Source: Bacteriovoracaceae bacterium UBA1018
Lineage (GTDB): Bacteria; Bdellovibrionota; UBA1018
Reading direction: 5' to 3'
Assembly (NCBI GenBank): GCA_002291495.1
Contig: DBAE01000191.1
Location: 7,400 to 15,130 of the forward strand
DNA: 7,731 nt
In this document: one piece after another, positions 6,332 to 7,731 of the stretch
Position numbering within the stretch: the stretch's first letter is position 1
Layout: every line of letters begins with the position of its first letter
Notes under the pieces: model-generated
Told to the model about the DNA's origin: nothing
Databases searched by the model: none
What the model saw: the letters and a program-made list of their open reading frames with translations, nothing else
Translations under genes and position numbers: made by a program

Positions 6332-7099
6332 ATGAAATCACAACCACATTTACAGCTGTCAGTACTTATCCTAAGTACAATATTTTCGCTCAATGTGAGT
6401 TACGCCCAAACTTCCACCCTTAAAAACTCTATTCCCGAAGAAAAGATCCAATCCATAATGGATGCGCTCGAGGTCGAACATTCTCCTGCCTTTACTAAAA
6501 AAGGATTCAAATTTGAGATTCTTTTCGATGAAGCAGATCGATACTTCATCACGTACGTGAATCCAGATTTTAATTTGCCAGATACAAAACGTGTGTGGCT
6601 TCCACGCGGCTTTAGAAATTACTCAAGACTCACGGTTGAGAACCTTTACTTGAGCCTATGTCATGAAATCGGGCACTATTTGGGCTCTGAAAAACTCTAT
6701 AATCGATTCGGCCTTACTGCAGAGGGCGAAGCAGATTATTGGGCGGCGAAAGACTGCATCATGAATGCTTTTAGAAAAGATTCTCTCACTACGCCTATCG
6801 CTACGGACCCTAATTCAGTTGCCTATCTGAAATGCGTGACTGTCTATAACACCCAAGAGGATCTGCAAGCTTGCGTGAGAACCCTCACATCAGTTGAAGC
6901 AATGATGCAACTCTTCTACAAAATTCCATCATTGCGAGATCCTGAGGATACAGCTTTTCCGACCCTGAGTGCGCAAAGTCAGAAAGTAGTCACTAAGACC
7001 AACTACGCCGATCTCTTCTTGCAATGCCGGCTCGATACCTGGGTTGCTGGAGTATTAAAGCAAAGCCGCCCACGCTGTTGGCATTACCCGATAGAATAG
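6332..7099 (+). CDS. Secreted zincin-like metalloprotease with HEIGH motif (255 aa)
   Basis: The protein carries a zinc-protease signature: His-111, Glu-112 and His-115 in HEIGH. Then comes EGEADYWA (131-138), whose Glu-131 (or Glu-133) is the likely third zinc ligand. The E..AD arrangement recalls gluzincins such as M48 peptidases, and similar EG.ADY proteins are known to me from Bdellovibrio relatives, though I cannot name a family. Residues 1-25 are a Sec signal (hydrophobic LSVLILSTIFSL, likely cleavage after SYA). The mature part has six cysteines (110, 142, 168, 181, 232, 249), fitting an oxidising compartment. Cys-168 and Cys-181 begin a segment (QACVRTLTSVEAMM at 179-192, then PSLRD) like the repeat modules of the neighbouring four-cysteine proteins. 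The ATG at 6332 is the only start in frame after a stop at 6311, but its ribosome binding site is poor (AAGA), so translation may depend on the gene 25 bases upstream. The substrate is unknown. Confidence 0.85.
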   Translation: MKSQPHLQLSVLILSTIFSLNVSYAQTSTLKNSIPEEKIQSIMDALEVEHSPAFTKKGFKFEILFDEADRYFITYVNPDFNLPDTKRVWLPRGFRNYSRLTVENLYLSLCHEIGHYLGSEKLYNRFGLTAEGEADYWAAKDCIMNAFRKDSLTTPIATDPNSVAYLKCVTVYNTQEDLQACVRTLTSVEAMMQLFYKIPSLRDPEDTAFPTLSAQSQKVVTKTNYADLFLQCRLDTWVAGVLKQSRPRCWHYPIE

Positions 7100-7109
7100 C
7101 TCTTTTTCA

Positions 7110-7139
7110 GTGACAAAGTAGGGCACACCGTCGTATTGA
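7110..7139 (+). promoter_or_regulatory. Candidate promoter for the second four-cysteine protein gene
   Basis: GTGACA (7110-7115) matches five of six bases of the -35 consensus. TATTGA (7134-7139) is a weak -10 box, with an 18-bp spacer. The pair lies in the 63-bp gap after the metalloprotease-like gene. Evidence is modest. Confidence 0.25.
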
Positions 7140-7162
7140 GTGAGCTCATTTCTAGGAGTTTT

Positions 7163-7731
7163 ATGAAGAAGTACCCGGTCTCAGTTGTCTTATTTTTAAG
7201 CCTAATTTTTAGTGTTTCGGCTGTTTTTGCCCAAGATAAGCCGAATCATATTTCAGAACGAATTCGTGAGACCTACGATGTTGGAGTTTCCTGCGCGCCT
7301 GTGTTCAGGGATAGTAAGGCGACAGATCGACAATACGAGTCGTGTGTAACCTCCTTGAAAGATTTCGAAGCTGCTCTTGCAGAAATGAGTGCGGAAGGGC
7401 TTACATCAACTTTTAAAAACTTTAGGCACTTAGTGCTCACTCCACCCGAAGTTTCGTCCGTTTTTATAGACTATAATGATGTCACTGCTGAAGGCTTCCT
7501 CTATATTTCGGTCGACTATACCATGAAAGAATATAAAAGAATCCTGACCGACCTACAGAATGATTACCGGCAATTCAAGTCAATGCTGGAACAACTCGAC
7601 ATGAAAGGCAAGTCTTTTGATTGTGATGACGAATATGTCCTCTTTGCACAATGCCTCGATTCAATGGCCAAACTGCGATCGGTTTTAACTAAAAACCCAG
7701 AACTGAAGGCAGAAGTCATGAAGGTCGTCAA
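7163..7731 (+). CDS. Exported four-cysteine protein, paralog B (N-terminal 189 aa, runs off the window)
   Basis: An ATG at 7163, preceded by AGGAG (7154-7158) four bases upstream, opens a frame that continues to the window edge for 189 codons plus two bases. Residues 1-23 form a Sec signal peptide (KK, hydrophobic core, cleavage after VFA). It is a diverged paralog of the protein encoded at 5617-6306. Shared features are IS.RI (30-34), Y..C..LKD.E (58-69), DVTAEGFLY (106-114), NDYR (133-136) and FAQC (161-164). The cysteines are at 44, 61, 154 and 164. The internal duplication is also visible: YESCVTSLKDFEAAL (58-72) against FAQCLDSMAKLRSVL (161-175). By comparison with paralog A, about 40-45 residues should be missing past the window edge. 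Function is unknown; the setting beside a secreted metalloprotease-like gene suggests a related extracytoplasmic role. Confidence 0.85.
   Translation, partial: MKKYPVSVVLFLSLIFSVSAVFAQDKPNHISERIRETYDVGVSCAPVFRDSKATDRQYESCVTSLKDFEAALAEMSAEGLTSTFKNFRHLVLTPPEVSSVFIDYNDVTAEGFLYISVDYTMKEYKRILTDLQNDYRQFKSMLEQLDMKGKSFDCDDEYVLFAQCLDSMAKLRSVLTKNPELKAEVMKVV

Overview
The window reads as a compact stretch of a Gram-negative bacterial chromosome. The alanyl-tRNA synthetase (AlaRS), the many Sec-type signal peptides and the EG-x-ADY-type secreted zincin recall Bdellovibrio and its relatives. That placement is an inference from remembered family features, because no search was possible. No mobile element, CRISPR array, tRNA or rRNA was seen.

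Left part (1-1009): the last 116 codons of a rightward gene rich in Ser, Gly and Asp converge on a leftward gene for a small exported protein. Their 3' ends overlap by 9 bp. A 10-bp hairpin that can act as a terminator lies inside the last codons of the rightward gene. The small gene and alaS diverge from a roughly 200-bp intergenic region containing a short inverted repeat and a 9-bp direct repeat.

Centre (1010-5535): a complete alaS is followed with no gap by a gene for a peptide-type ABC transporter substrate-binding protein. A perfect 12-bp hairpin starts four bases after the alaS stop codon. Its 3' arm contains the likely start codon of the next gene and its loop contains part of the ribosome binding site, so translation of the second gene is probably coupled to alaS. 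No permease or ATPase gene accompanies the binding protein here.

Right part (5536-7731): three consecutive rightward genes encode exported cysteine-containing proteins. The first and third are clear paralogs with four cysteines at nearly identical spacing, and each appears to be built from two related modules of about 100 residues. The gene between them encodes a secreted HEXXH metalloprotease-like protein whose C-terminal part carries a similar cysteine-plus-helix motif. This is the least explained part of the window. It looks like a small family of periplasmic or secreted proteins associated with a protease, and it continues past the right edge.
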